This document shows positions 1 to 8,924 of a stretch of 64,000 nt of DNA, one piece after another. Each line of letters begins with the position of its first letter. Positions within the stretch are counted from its first letter, which is position 1. This DNA is from Streptomyces sp. NBC_00683 (lineage in GTDB: Bacteria; Actinomycetota; Actinomycetes; Streptomycetales; Streptomycetaceae). The stretch is taken from positions 1,550,001 through 1,614,000 of the forward strand of contig NZ_CP109013.1 in the NCBI RefSeq assembly GCF_036226745.1. The letters run 5' to 3'. The translations under genes and the position numbers were made by a program. Under the pieces are notes generated by a model that worked only from the letters and a program-made list of their open reading frames with translations, did no database searches and was not told the origin of the DNA.

Positions 1-965
1 TGGACGATCCCGTCGGCGACCGCGTCGCAGGCGGTGATGCCGCCGAAGACGTTGACGAAAACGGACTTCACCGACGGGTCGGAGAGGATGACGGTGAGGC
101 CATCGGCCATGACGCGGGCCGAGGCGCCGCCCCCGATGTCGAGGAAGTTGGCGGGCCGCGCCCCGCAGCCGGCGACCACGTCGAGGGTGGACATGACCAG
201 TCCGGCGCCGTTGCCGATGATGCCGACCTCGCCGTCGAGCTTGACGTAGTTGAGGCCCTTGGCTGCGGCAGCTGCCTCCAGCGGGTCCCCGTGCGGGTCT
301 GCGGCGTCCGCGCCCCGACGGGACTGCCGGAAGGCGGCGTTGTCGTCGAGTGTCACCTTTCCGTCCAGGGCGAGGATCCGGCCGTCCGCGGTACGGACCA
401 GCGGGTTGACCTCGACCAGCAGGGCGTCCTCCTGGGTGAGTACCTGCCACAGCGCCTGGAGTACGGGGGCTGTGGCGGCGGGGAGTGCGGCGGCCTCGGC
501 GATCTCCGCGGCCTTGGCCGCCGTCACTCCCTCGACCGGGTCGACGGGGATTCGGGCCACCGCCTCGGGACGGGTGGCCGCGACCTCCTCGATGTCCATG
601 CCGCCCTCCGCCGAGGCGATGGCGAGGAAGGTTCCCGAGGCCCGGTCGAGGACGTAGCTCACGTAGAACTCCGCCTCGATGTCGACGGGTTGGGCGAGCA
701 TGACGGTCCGGACTCGGTGGCCCTTGATGTCCATGCCGAGGATCTGGCGTGCGGTGACGACGGCGGCCCCGGGGTCCGCCGCCACTTTCACCCCGCCCGC
801 CTTGCCCCTGCCGCCGGTCTTCACCTGTGCCTTGACGACGACGCGGCCACCGAGCCGTTCGGCCGCCGCACGGGCCTCGGACGGGTCGTCCACGACCTCT
901 GCGTCCGGTACGGATATGCCGTGATCCGCGAAGAGTTGCCTTGCCTGATGCTCGTACAGATCCAT
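1..965 (-). CDS. sucC: Succinyl-CoA synthetase beta subunit, partial (C-terminus beyond left edge)
   Basis: The ADP/GDP-forming beta subunit of succinyl-CoA ligase, a TCA-cycle enzyme with an ATP-grasp N-terminal half and a CoA-ligase C-terminal half. The protein starts [16 protein letters not shown], the standard family start. It carries the glycine-rich nucleotide loop [12 protein letters not shown], the metal/phosphate motif LLVEVNPLV and the C-half stretch NFLDIGGGA followed by FVNVFGGIT. About 321 of roughly 390 residues are inside the window; the alpha-subunit gene sucD would be expected just beyond the edge. It is transcribed away from the oxalate operon across a 166-bp gap holding a GntR-type operator. 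Streptomyces commonly keep two sucCD pairs, and this one next to oxalate genes may be the accessory copy (inference). It could supply succinyl-CoA for CoA transfer to oxalate. Confidence 0.93.
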   Translation of the reverse strand, partial: MDLYEHQARQLFADHGISVPDAEVVDDPSEARAAAERLGGRVVVKAQVKTGGRGKAGGVKVAADPGAAVVTARQILGMDIKGHRVRTVMLAQPVDIEAEFYVSYVLDRASGTFLAIASAEGGMDIEEVAATRPEAVARIPVDPVEGVTAAKAAEIAEAAALPAATAPVLQALWQVLTQEDALLVEVNPLVRTADGRILALDGKVTLDDNAAFRQSRRGADAADPHGDPLEAAAAAKGLNYVKLDGEVGIIGNGAGLVMSTLDVVAGCGARPANFLDIGGGASARVMADGLTVILSDPSVKSVFVNVFGGITACDAVADGIV

Positions 966-1044
966 AGCCACTCCCGATCGTGCCGATTGTGAAAGTGCCG
1001 CACGCCCCCTGGACACCACCCACCGGATGCGGGATAACAAGCTT

Positions 1045-1069
1045 CATACAGTATTCGTCGACTGTATGC
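1045..1069. promoter_or_regulatory. Putative GntR/FCD operator (site A) before the oxalate operon
   Basis: An 8-bp perfect inverted repeat, CATACAGT at 1045-1052 and ACTGTATG at 1061-1068, separated by 8 bases. Inside it, TCGTCGACTGTATGC (1055-1069) fits the FadR/FCD-type pattern T-N-GT-NN-AC. It differs at 3 of 15 positions from a site before panE-fdh and at 4 of 15 from a site before gntR. It lies 63-87 bp before the decarboxylase start and in the divergent sucC control region, so it could act on either promoter. Binding by the window's GntR protein is inferred. Confidence 0.6.
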
Positions 1070-1131
1070 AATGTACCGCGAGAGCGGCGGAGCGGCTCCC
1101 GCACTCCCCTACGAAGGGACAGGACATCGCC

Positions 1132-2823
1132 ATGCCTGAGGACAGCCACGACACCCAGAACCTCATCTCCGGTGGGCACTTGGTCGCCAAGGCACTCAAG
1201 GCGGAGGGGGTGGAGCGCATCTACACCCTCTGCGGCGGCCACATCATCGACATCTACGACGGCTGCGTCGACGAGGGCATCGAGGTCGTCGACGTACGCC
1301 ACGAGCAGGTCGCCGCCCACGCAGCCGACGGCTACGCCCGCATCACCGGGAAGCCCGGATGCGCCGTCGTCACCGCGGGGCCGGGGACGACCGATGCCGT
1401 CACCGGTGTCGCCAACGCCTTCCGCGCGGAGTCACCGATGCTGCTGATCGGCGGTCAGGGGGCGCACACCCAGCACAAGATGGGCTCGCTCCAGGACCTG
1501 CCGCACGTCGACATGATGACGCCGATCACCAAGTTCGCGGCCACCGTGCCGGACACCGCGCGGGCGGCGGACATGGTGTCGATGGCGTTCCGGGAGTGCT
1601 ACCACGGCGCACCCGGGCCCTCCTTCCTGGAGATCCCCCGCGATGTCCTCGACGCCAAGGTGCCGGTGGACAGGGCGCGGGTGCCCGAGGCCGGGCAGTA
1701 CCGGGCCTCGACGCGCGCGGCCGGAGACCCGGCCGACATCGAGAAGCTGGCGGATCTCCTCGTCCACGCGGAGAAGCCCGCCATCCTGCTGGGCAGCCAG
1801 GTCTGGACGACGCGGGCCACGGACTCGGCCACCGAGCTGGTCCGGACCCTCAACATCCCCGCGTACATGAACGGCGCGGGCCGCGGCACCCTGCCTCCCG
1901 GCGACCCGCACCACTTCCAGCTCTCGCGGCGGTACGCGTTCTCCAACGCCGACCTCATCGTCATCGTGGGGACCCCCTTCGACTTCCGCATGGGCTACGG
2001 AAAGCGGCTCTCGCAGGACGCGACCGTCGTCCAGATCGACCTCGACTACCGCACGGTGGGCAAGAACCGCGACATCGACCTCGGGATCGTCGGCGATGCC
2101 TCACTCGTACTCAAGGCGGTCACGGAGGCGGCGAGCGGGCGCCTCAACGGCGGTTCGGTGAAGCGCAAGGCCTGGCTCGACGAGCTCCGGGCCGCCGAGC
2201 AGACGGCGATCGACAAGCGACTGCCCCAGCTCAGGTCGGACGCCTCACCCATCCATCCGTACCGGCTGGTCAGCGAGATCAACGACTTCCTGACCGAGGA
2301 CTCCATCTACATCGGGGACGGCGGCGACATCGTCACCTTCTCCGGCCAGGTCGTCCAGCCCCGTACACCGGGCCACTGGATGGACCCGGGGCCCCTCGGC
2401 ACGCTCGGTGTCGGCGTGCCCTTCGTCCTGGCCGCCAAGCAGGCCAGGCCCGACAAGGAGGTCGTGGCGCTCTTCGGCGACGGCGCGTTCTCCCTGACCG
2501 GCTGGGACTTCGAGACGCTGGTCCGCTACAAGCTCCCGTTCGTCGGGATCGTCGGCAACAACTCCTCGATGAACCAGATCCGTTACGGCCAGAAGGCCAA
2601 GTACGGCGACGAGCGCGAGCGGGTCGGCAACACCCTCGGCGACGTCCACTACGACAAGTTCGCCCAGATGCTCGGCGGTTACGGCGAAGAGGTGCGCGAC
2701 CCCGCGGACATCGCCCCCGCGCTGCAGCGGGCGCGCGAGTCGGGGCTGCCCTCGCTCATCAACGTCTGGGTCGACCCCGACGCGTACGCCCCCGGAACGA
2801 TGAACCAGACCATGTACAAGTAG
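1132..2823 (+). CDS. oxc: ThDP-dependent oxalyl-CoA decarboxylase-type enzyme
   Basis: A 563-residue thiamine-diphosphate enzyme predicted to decarboxylate oxalyl-CoA to formyl-CoA and CO2. The N-terminal PYR domain has the catalytic Glu in RHEQ (about Glu58). A central Rossmann-like domain follows, and the C-terminal PP domain has the GDGAF ... NN Mg/ThDP motif (about residues 450-478). The ATG at 1132 follows a GAAGGGA ribosome site; the frame is open further upstream but without a start signal. By sequence alone it resembles acetolactate-synthase-type proteins as much as classical OXC. The functional call rests on the adjacent formyl-CoA transferase (16-bp gap) and the oxalate/formate exchanger. 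No small regulatory IlvH partner is present, which argues against acetolactate synthase. A GntR-type operator precedes it. Confidence 0.75.
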   Translation: MPEDSHDTQNLISGGHLVAKALKAEGVERIYTLCGGHIIDIYDGCVDEGIEVVDVRHEQVAAHAADGYARITGKPGCAVVTAGPGTTDAVTGVANAFRAESPMLLIGGQGAHTQHKMGSLQDLPHVDMMTPITKFAATVPDTARAADMVSMAFRECYHGAPGPSFLEIPRDVLDAKVPVDRARVPEAGQYRASTRAAGDPADIEKLADLLVHAEKPAILLGSQVWTTRATDSATELVRTLNIPAYMNGAGRGTLPPGDPHHFQLSRRYAFSNADLIVIVGTPFDFRMGYGKRLSQDATVVQIDLDYRTVGKNRDIDLGIVGDASLVLKAVTEAASGRLNGGSVKRKAWLDELRAAEQTAIDKRLPQLRSDASPIHPYRLVSEINDFLTEDSIYIGDGGDIVTFSGQVVQPRTPGHWMDPGPLGTLGVGVPFVLAAKQARPDKEVVALFGDGAFSLTGWDFETLVRYKLPFVGIVGNNSSMNQIRYGQKAKYGDERERVGNTLGDVHYDKFAQMLGGYGEEVRDPADIAPALQRARESGLPSLINVWVDPDAYAPGTMNQTMYK

Positions 2824-2839
2824 CAGAGGAGCCGTTGGC

Positions 2840-4078
2840 ATGACCAAAGCTCTTGAGGGCGTACGCGTCCTCGACATGACGCACGTACAGTCCGGTCCCT
2901 CCGCCACACAGCTGCTCGCCTGGCTCGGTGCGGACGTGGTCAAGCTGGAGGCGCCGAGCGGCGACATCACCCGCAAGCAGTTGCGGGATCTGCCAGACGT
3001 CGACTCCCTCTACTTCACGATGCTCAACTGCAACAAGCGGAGCATCACCCTCAACACGAAGAGCGAGCGCGGCAAGGAGATCCTGACCGAGCTCATCCGG
3101 CGCAGCGATGTGATGGTCGAGAACTTCGGCCCCGGCGCCGTGGACCGCATGGGGTTCACCTGGGAGAGGATCCAGGAGATCAACCCCCGGATCGTCTATG
3201 CCTCCATCAAGGGCTTCGGCGACGGGCCGTACACCAACTTCAAGGCGTACGAGGTCGTCGCGCAGGCCATGGGCGGTTCGATGTCGACCACCGGCTTCGA
3301 GGACGGGCCACCGCTCGCCACCGGTGCGCAGATCGGCGACTCGGGCACCGGTGTCCACGCGGTGGCCGGCATCCTCGCCGCGCTGTTCCAGCGGGAGAAC
3401 ACCGGGCGCGGGCAGCGGGTGAACGTGGCGATGCAGCACGCCGTGCTCAACCTCTGCCGGGTGAAGCTGCGTGACCAGCAGCGCCTGGCTCACGGGCCGC
3501 TCGCCGAGTACCCCAACGCCCAGGACACCGCCGAGGCCGACGAGGTGCCGCGCAGCGGCAACGCCAGCGGCGGCGGCCAGCCGGGATGGGCGGTGAAGTG
3601 CGCACCGGGCGGCCCCAACGACTACGTGTACGTCATCGTGCAGCCCGTCGGCTGGAAGCCCCTGTCCGCGCTGATCGGCAGGCCGGAGCTGGCGGAGGAC
3701 CCCGAGTGGGCATCGCCGGAGTCCCGGCTGCCGAAGCTCGGAAAGATGTTCCAGCTGATCGAGGAATGGTCGGCCACGCTCCCCAAGTGGGAGGTCCTGG
3801 AGCAGCTGAACGCGCACAACATCCCGTGCGGCCCGATCCTCTCCACGAAGGAGATCGTCGAGGACGAGTCCCTGGCCGCCAACGAGATGGTGGTGCGCGT
3901 CGACCATCCGGAGCGCGGCACGTTCACCACGGTCGGCAGCCCGCTGAAGCTGTCCGACTCCCCCGTCGAGATCCTCACGTCCCCGCTGCTCGGTGAGCAC
4001 AACGCCGAGGTGTACGTCGGCGAACTGGGCCTGGGTGACGAGGAACTGCTGCTGCTGAAGACGAACGGAGTCATCTGA
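2840..4078 (+). CDS. frc: Formyl-CoA:oxalate CoA-transferase
   Basis: A class III (CaiB/BaiF) CoA-transferase of 412 residues that moves CoA from formyl-CoA to oxalate, giving oxalyl-CoA and formate. It closely follows the E. coli Frc pattern along its length: VQSGPS ... AWLGADVVK near the start, [12 protein letters not shown], the catalytic aspartate in IGDSGTG (Asp167), the mobile glycine loop [10 protein letters not shown], and NIPCGPILS near the end. The ATG at 2840 has a GAGGAG ribosome site. It lies 16 bp after the decarboxylase gene and 2 bp before the acyl-CoA synthetase gene, so the three are probably translated from one mRNA. This is the most specific marker that the operon handles oxalate. 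Confidence 0.93.
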   Translation: MTKALEGVRVLDMTHVQSGPSATQLLAWLGADVVKLEAPSGDITRKQLRDLPDVDSLYFTMLNCNKRSITLNTKSERGKEILTELIRRSDVMVENFGPGAVDRMGFTWERIQEINPRIVYASIKGFGDGPYTNFKAYEVVAQAMGGSMSTTGFEDGPPLATGAQIGDSGTGVHAVAGILAALFQRENTGRGQRVNVAMQHAVLNLCRVKLRDQQRLAHGPLAEYPNAQDTAEADEVPRSGNASGGGQPGWAVKCAPGGPNDYVYVIVQPVGWKPLSALIGRPELAEDPEWASPESRLPKLGKMFQLIEEWSATLPKWEVLEQLNAHNIPCGPILSTKEIVEDESLAANEMVVRVDHPERGTFTTVGSPLKLSDSPVEILTSPLLGEHNAEVYVGELGLGDEELLLLKTNGVI

Positions 4079-4080
4079 GC

Positions 4081-6237
4081 ATGGCCGGAACAGTCGAAGA
4101 GAAGGAACAGCTACGGGTACGGGCGCTGCTCGACGCCGTCCGGAGCGAGGGGCGCAGCGCGCTCACCGCACCGGAGGGAAAGGTCGTCGCCGACGCGTAC
4201 GGCATCGCCGTCCCGGGCGAGGAGCTGGCCCGGGACGTCGAGGAGGCCGTGGCGTTCGCCGCCCGCCTCGGCGGGTCCGTCGTACTGAAGATCGTCTCCC
4301 CCGACATCCTGCACAAGACGGATGCGGGCGGGGTCGTCGTCGGGGTCTCGGGTGCCGCGGAGGTGCGTTCCGCCTTCCGCCGGATCGTCGAGAACGCGCA
4401 GGCGTACGCACCGGACGCCCGGATCGACGGCGTGCAGGTCCAGCAGCTCGTTCCGCCGGGCCAGGAGGTCATCATCGGTGCGGTCACCGACCCGACGTTC
4501 GGGAAGGTGGTCGCGTTCGGGCTCGGCGGGGTACTGGTGGAGGTCCTCAAGGACATCACCTTCCGGCTGGCTCCCGTCACCGCGGACGAGGCGCAGTCGA
4601 TGCTCGACTCGATCGGCGCCGCGGAGATCCTCCGGGGCGTGCGCGGCGCGCCACCGGTCGACCGGTGGGCGCTGGCCGAGCAGATCCGGCGGGTCTCCCG
4701 GCTGGTCACGGATTTCCCGGAGATCGCGGAGGTGGACCTCAATCCGGTGATCGCGTCACCGGACGGTGCGATCGCCGCGGACATCCGCATCCTGCTGACC
4801 ACCGAGGAGGTGAAGGCACGGCGCACGTACAGCCGCGAGGAGATCCTCGTGTCGATGCGCCGGCTGATGGAACCCCGTTCGGTCGCCGTGATCGGCGCCT
4901 CCAACGAGCAGGGGAAGATCGGCAATTCGGTGATGCGCAACCTCGTCGACGGAGGTTTCACGGGCGAGATCCATCCGGTGAACCCCAGGGCCGATGACAT
5001 TCTGGGCCGCAAGGCGTACAAGAGTGTCACCGACGTTCCCGGTGAGGTGGATGTGGCGGTCTTCGCGATCCCCGCCAAGTTCGTGGCATCGGCGCTGGAA
5101 GAGGTGGGGCGCAAGGGGATTCCCAATGCCGTGCTCATCCCGTCAGGGTTCGCCGAGACCGGCGAACAGGGGCTGCAGGACGAGATCGTGGCGATCGGCG
5201 AGCGGTACGGTGTGCGGCTGCTGGGCCCGAACATCTACGGCTACTACTCCACGTGGCAGGACCTCTGCGCCACCTTCTGCACACCGTACGACGTCAAGGG
5301 CGGGGTGGCGCTGACCTCCCAGTCCGGTGGCATCGGCATGGCGATCCTCGGTTTCGCCCGGTCGACGAAGACCGGTGTGTCGGCGATCGTCGGGCTCGGC
5401 AACAAGTCGGACATCGACGAGGACGACCTGCTGACGTGGTTCGGTGAGGACCCCAACACCCAGTGCATCGCCATGCATCTGGAGGACCTCAAGGACGGCC
5501 GCGCGTTCGTGGAGGCGGCGCGGGCGACCGTACCGAAGAAGCCGATCGTGGTCCTGAAGGCAGGGCGCACCACCGCGGGCGCGAAGGCGGCCGGTTCGCA
5601 CACGGGCGCGCTGGCCGGCGACGACGCGGTGTACGACGACATCCTGCGGCAGGCGGGGGTGATCCGGGCGCCGGGGCTGAACGACATGCTCGAGTACGCG
5701 AGGGCGTTGCCGGTACTGCCGACACCCAAGGGCGACAACGTCGTCATCATCACCGGGGCGGGCGGTTCGGGCGTGCTGTTGTCGGACGCGATCGTCGACA
5801 ACGGGCTCTCGCTGATGGAGATTCCGCCCGATCTGGACGCGGCGTTCAAGGCGTTCATCCCGCCGTTCGGCGCGGCGGGGAACCCGATCGACATCACGGG
5901 CGGCGAGCCGCCCTCGACGTACGAGGCGACGATCCGGCTGGGGATGGAGGATCCGCGCATCCATGCCCTGGTGCTGGGCTACTGGCACACGATCGTCACT
6001 CCCCCGATGGTCTTCGCCGAACTGACGGCCCGGGTGGTCCAGGAGTTCAGGGAGCGGGGCATCGAGAAGCCCGTGGTGGCGTCGCTGGCGGGTGACACGG
6101 AGGTGGAGGAGGCGTGCCAGTACCTCTACGAGCACGGTGTCGTCGCCTACCCGTACACCACGGAGACGCCGGTGGCCGTGCTGGGCGCCAAGTACCGGTG
6201 GGCGCGCGCGGCAGGCCTGTTGGGCGGTGGGCGATGA
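4081..6237 (+). CDS. ADP-forming acyl-CoA synthetase (acetate--CoA ligase family)
   Basis: A 718-residue nucleoside-diphosphate-forming acyl-CoA synthetase that couples ATP and CoA to a carboxylate through a phosphohistidine. Domain order: ATP-grasp-5 (residues about 10-245), CoA-binding Rossmann domain (about 260-355, with SVAVIGASN), then the succinyl-CoA-ligase-like domain with the phosphohistidine in AGSHTGALAG (His507). The usual LGPNCLG CoA loop reads LGPNIYG, so its cysteine is missing. The start lies 2 bp after frc. In this operon it probably primes the CoA cycle by activating oxalate, formate or acetate. The true substrate cannot be read from sequence. ATP-grasp-first order is a known variant of the family. 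Confidence 0.85.
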   Translation: MAGTVEEKEQLRVRALLDAVRSEGRSALTAPEGKVVADAYGIAVPGEELARDVEEAVAFAARLGGSVVLKIVSPDILHKTDAGGVVVGVSGAAEVRSAFRRIVENAQAYAPDARIDGVQVQQLVPPGQEVIIGAVTDPTFGKVVAFGLGGVLVEVLKDITFRLAPVTADEAQSMLDSIGAAEILRGVRGAPPVDRWALAEQIRRVSRLVTDFPEIAEVDLNPVIASPDGAIAADIRILLTTEEVKARRTYSREEILVSMRRLMEPRSVAVIGASNEQGKIGNSVMRNLVDGGFTGEIHPVNPRADDILGRKAYKSVTDVPGEVDVAVFAIPAKFVASALEEVGRKGIPNAVLIPSGFAETGEQGLQDEIVAIGERYGVRLLGPNIYGYYSTWQDLCATFCTPYDVKGGVALTSQSGGIGMAILGFARSTKTGVSAIVGLGNKSDIDEDDLLTWFGEDPNTQCIAMHLEDLKDGRAFVEAARATVPKKPIVVLKAGRTTAGAKAAGSHTGALAGDDAVYDDILRQAGVIRAPGLNDMLEYARALPVLPTPKGDNVVIITGAGGSGVLLSDAIVDNGLSLMEIPPDLDAAFKAFIPPFGAAGNPIDITGGEPPSTYEATIRLGMEDPRIHALVLGYWHTIVTPPMVFAELTARVVQEFRERGIEKPVVASLAGDTEVEEACQYLYEHGVVAYPYTTETPVAVLGAKYRWARAAGLLGGGR

Positions 6238-6363
6238 CCTGAGAGGACTCGGACCACGGGGTCTGCGGCTGACCGCTCGGCCGTGGACCCCGCGCGCGAC
6301 GCGAAGTGAGAACGGGCAGGGGGCGCTGGCCAGACTTCTTCCACGCAAGGGGTTCGATCGACA

Positions 6364-7755
6364 ATGACGACAACTCACATCTCCACACCCGTCCCCTTCA
6401 GGGAGGTGACGGACGCCAACGGGCGCATGTACCGCGTCGGCGAGACCGATGTCGACATCATGGGCCGCAAGCGCAAGTGGATGGTCATCCTGCCGTGGGT
6501 CGGCATGATGGGCATCAGCTCGGCCGAGTACGCGTTCGCGTCGGCGGAGGACACGCTGCACCACGCGCACAACTGGGACAGCGGTCACATCTACTGGATG
6601 ATGACCGTCTGGGTGTTCTTCCAGGCCGCGGTCGCGATGCCCGCGGGCAGGCTGCGGGAGACCGGCAGGCTGCCCGCCCGCTGGGCGATGATGCTCGGCG
6701 CGACGGGCACCCTCCTCGGCTACCTGTCACTGGCGTACGCGCCGCACGTGATCTTCGCCTACATCGGCTTCAGTGTGTTCTCCGGCATGGGTGCGGGCAT
6801 GGTGTACGCCACCTGCGTCAACATGGTCGGCAAGTGGTACCCGGAGCGCAGGGGCGGCAAGACGGGCTTCGTCAACGGCGGTTTCGCCTACGGATCGGTG
6901 CCGTTCGTCTTCATCTTCACCGGGTTCATGGACATCACCAACTTCAAGTGGGTCCTGGTCTCGGTGGGCGTCTTCCTTGCCGCGCTCGTGGCCTGCGCCG
7001 GCTTCTTCTTCCGGGACCCGCCGAAGAACTGGTGGCCCGCCGACGTCGACCCGCTCAACCCGCCCGAGGACCCGCGGGCCCGCCGCTCGCTGGAGAAGAA
7101 CCCGCCGGCCGTCAAGCAGTTCTCCCCGGGCGAGGCCTGGAGGACCGGCCGCGTGGCGTTGATGTGGTGCTGCCTCGCCTGTACCTCCGGCGTGAACATC
7201 TTCGGAATCGCCTTCCAGATCGACATCGGCCAGGAGGCGGGCTTCGCCGCCGGGATCGTGGCCACCGCCATGTCGCTCAAGGCGATCGTCAACGGCACCG
7301 GGCGCGGCGTCATCGGCTGGCTGTCCGACCTCTACGGCCGCAAGAAGTGCCTGCTCTACGTCTGCGTCATCCTGGGAATCGCCCAGTTCGGCATCATCTG
7401 GTCGGCCGAGCTGAAGAGCCTGCCGCTGTTCCTGTTCTTCTCCGCGGTCTCCGGCTTCGGCGGCGGAGCCATCTTCCCGATGTTCGCCGCAATGACCGCG
7501 GACTACTTCGGTGAGAACAACAACGCCACCAACTACGGCATGGTCTACAGCTCCAAGCTCGTGTCCGGACTCGGAGCGGGGATGGGCTTCCTGGTCGTCG
7601 ACGCCTGGGGGCTCAACGGCGCCTTCATCCTGGCGGGCAGCATCTCGTTCTTCGCGGGATTCCTCGCCCTGTTCCTGGCTGCACCCGGACGCGACCGGAA
7701 GGGCCGGCTCCTGGTGAAGGCCAACCCGTCCCCGATAAGCCGGGAGAGCGAGTGA
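6364..7755 (+). CDS. oxlT: Oxalate/formate antiporter-family MFS transporter
   Basis: A 463-residue major-facilitator protein of the OFA family in the cytoplasmic membrane, exchanging oxalate for formate in its best-known member. About twelve hydrophobic segments are visible, with a charged central loop near residues 220-260. The family stretch GAGMVYATCVNM followed by GKWYPERRGGKTG is present. The two basic residues that bind oxalate in Oxalobacter OxlT seem kept: an Arg in the eighth helix (NGTGRGVIGW, Arg314) and a Lys in the eleventh (NYGMVYSSK, Lys398). It sits 126 bp after the acyl-CoA synthetase gene, with an AAGGGG ribosome site before the ATG. It is the last gene of the operon and is followed by a strong hairpin. 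Uptake of other dicarboxylates cannot be excluded. Confidence 0.87.
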   Translation: MTTTHISTPVPFREVTDANGRMYRVGETDVDIMGRKRKWMVILPWVGMMGISSAEYAFASAEDTLHHAHNWDSGHIYWMMTVWVFFQAAVAMPAGRLRETGRLPARWAMMLGATGTLLGYLSLAYAPHVIFAYIGFSVFSGMGAGMVYATCVNMVGKWYPERRGGKTGFVNGGFAYGSVPFVFIFTGFMDITNFKWVLVSVGVFLAALVACAGFFFRDPPKNWWPADVDPLNPPEDPRARRSLEKNPPAVKQFSPGEAWRTGRVALMWCCLACTSGVNIFGIAFQIDIGQEAGFAAGIVATAMSLKAIVNGTGRGVIGWLSDLYGRKKCLLYVCVILGIAQFGIIWSAELKSLPLFLFFSAVSGFGGGAIFPMFAAMTADYFGENNNATNYGMVYSSKLVSGLGAGMGFLVVDAWGLNGAFILAGSISFFAGFLALFLAAPGRDRKGRLLVKANPSPISRESE

Positions 7756-7774
7756 CCTCCCACCCGCAGCACTG

Positions 7775-7813
7775 ACGTGTGGGGCCCGGTTCCTGGAACC
7801 GGGCCCCACACGT
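7775..7813. terminator. Bidirectional hairpin terminator
   Basis: A 19-bp perfect stem (7775-7793 with 7795-7813) around a single central base; in practice the loop opens to a few bases. It lies between the convergent oxalate operon, ending at 7755, and the ebo-like operon, ending at 7829, and can serve both. Confidence 0.85.
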
Positions 7814-7828
7814 GTGTGCCGTCGGGCG

Positions 7829-8884
7829 TCAGTCGCCGCAGCGCTCCCGGAGGGAGTGCAGGTGCTCGCTGGACTTGCGGGCGAACGCGAAGGACTCGAC
7901 CGGGTTGTCGTGCTCGGTCTGCCAGTGGTGGTAGGTGCGGCCGCGGTGGGTCCGCTCGGTGACGCGGCTGAGGAAGGTCTTGTAGTCGATGTCTCCGTCG
8001 CCGACGTCCGTCATGTCGTAGCCGTCGCGTGCGGAGTCGTTACGGGTGCCGTCCTTGACGTGGAAGAGGGGATAGCGGTCGGGCTGCCTGAGTACGTAGT
8101 CGACGGGGTTGAAGGGGGCGGGGGTGCCGTCGGCCTTCTTGCCGAAGCGGAACTGCGCGCAGAACGCCCAGTAGATGTCCATCTCCAGATAGACCAGGTC
8201 GGGGTCGGTCTCGGCGAGCAGGACGTCGTAGAGCCGCACGCCCGGCTTGTCGGTGGCGAAGGAGAACTCCTCCGCGTGGTTGTGCTGGTAGAACTTCATG
8301 CCGCGCTTGCGGGCGGCCGCTCCGTACGTGTTGAACTCCTCGGCCGCACGCTTCCAGCCGTCCACGGTGGAGCCGTAGCGGAACGGGCCGGACGCGGTGC
8401 CGATGTGCTTCAGCCCGAGGGCCTCCGCGTCGTCGAGGACCTTGGTGAGGTTCTGGGCGAAGGTGTAGGCGCCGGGGTTGTTGTCGTCGTAGTAGCCGAC
8501 GTGGCTGCCGATGGGGTTCAGCCCGTGGTCCTTGGCCAGCTTCCTGAGCTGGGCGAGGGTGATGGCGCCGGCCGAGCCCTGGGTGTATCCGGCGAACTCG
8601 ATCTCGTCGTAGCCGTAGTTCTCCAGCTCGGCGAAGACGGGGGCGAAGCCGAGCGTGGAGACCTTGTCGCGGAGGCTGTACAGCTGGATTCCGAGGCGGC
8701 CGGGGGGCAGGACGGCACGGCCCTTGCCGTGCCCATGGCCGTGCCCTTGACCCGTACTGCTTGCCGCCTGGGCGGTCGCGGCGCCCAGGAGCGTCGCGGC
8801 GGCGGCTCCGGCGGCGACGCCCAGGACGTTGCGGCGGCTGAGTCTGCGGGCCAGTTCGGAGTCCTTCGGGGTGCGGCTCGTCAT
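7829..8884 (-). CDS. Tat-exported TIM-barrel sugar isomerase/epimerase-like protein
   Basis: A 351-residue protein of the xylose-isomerase-like TIM-barrel family (AP_endonuc_2). The ATG at 8884 follows an AGGGAG ribosome site. The N-terminus has a twin-arginine signal (SRRNVLG, then an Ala/Gly-rich hydrophobic stretch ending in AQAAS), followed by a His/Gly linker (GHGHGHGKG) and the barrel, starting RLGIQLYSLRD. Metal-ligand-like residues occur in YLEMDIYWA and FHVKDG. Tat export implies folding, perhaps with a metal, before secretion. It begins 40 bp after the phosphodiesterase gene and is the last gene before the shared terminator. The family includes isomerases, epimerases and newer 3-keto-sugar lyases/hydratases; the substrate is unknown. 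Confidence 0.82.
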   Translation of the reverse strand: MTSRTPKDSELARRLSRRNVLGVAAGAAAATLLGAATAQAASSTGQGHGHGHGKGRAVLPPGRLGIQLYSLRDKVSTLGFAPVFAELENYGYDEIEFAGYTQGSAGAITLAQLRKLAKDHGLNPIGSHVGYYDDNNPGAYTFAQNLTKVLDDAEALGLKHIGTASGPFRYGSTVDGWKRAAEEFNTYGAAARKRGMKFYQHNHAEEFSFATDKPGVRLYDVLLAETDPDLVYLEMDIYWAFCAQFRFGKKADGTPAPFNPVDYVLRQPDRYPLFHVKDGTRNDSARDGYDMTDVGDGDIDYKTFLSRVTERTHRGRTYHHWQTEHDNPVESFAFARKSSEHLHSLRERCGD

Positions 8885-8924
8885 CACGTAACTCCCTGTG
8901 TGGGTGTGCGGGCTGAGCGGATGG

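Noticed and set aside
1132..2823. Acetolactate synthase for branched-chain amino acids
   Set aside because: The fold matches, but there is no IlvH or IlvC partner, and frc plus an OxlT-type exchanger follow directly.
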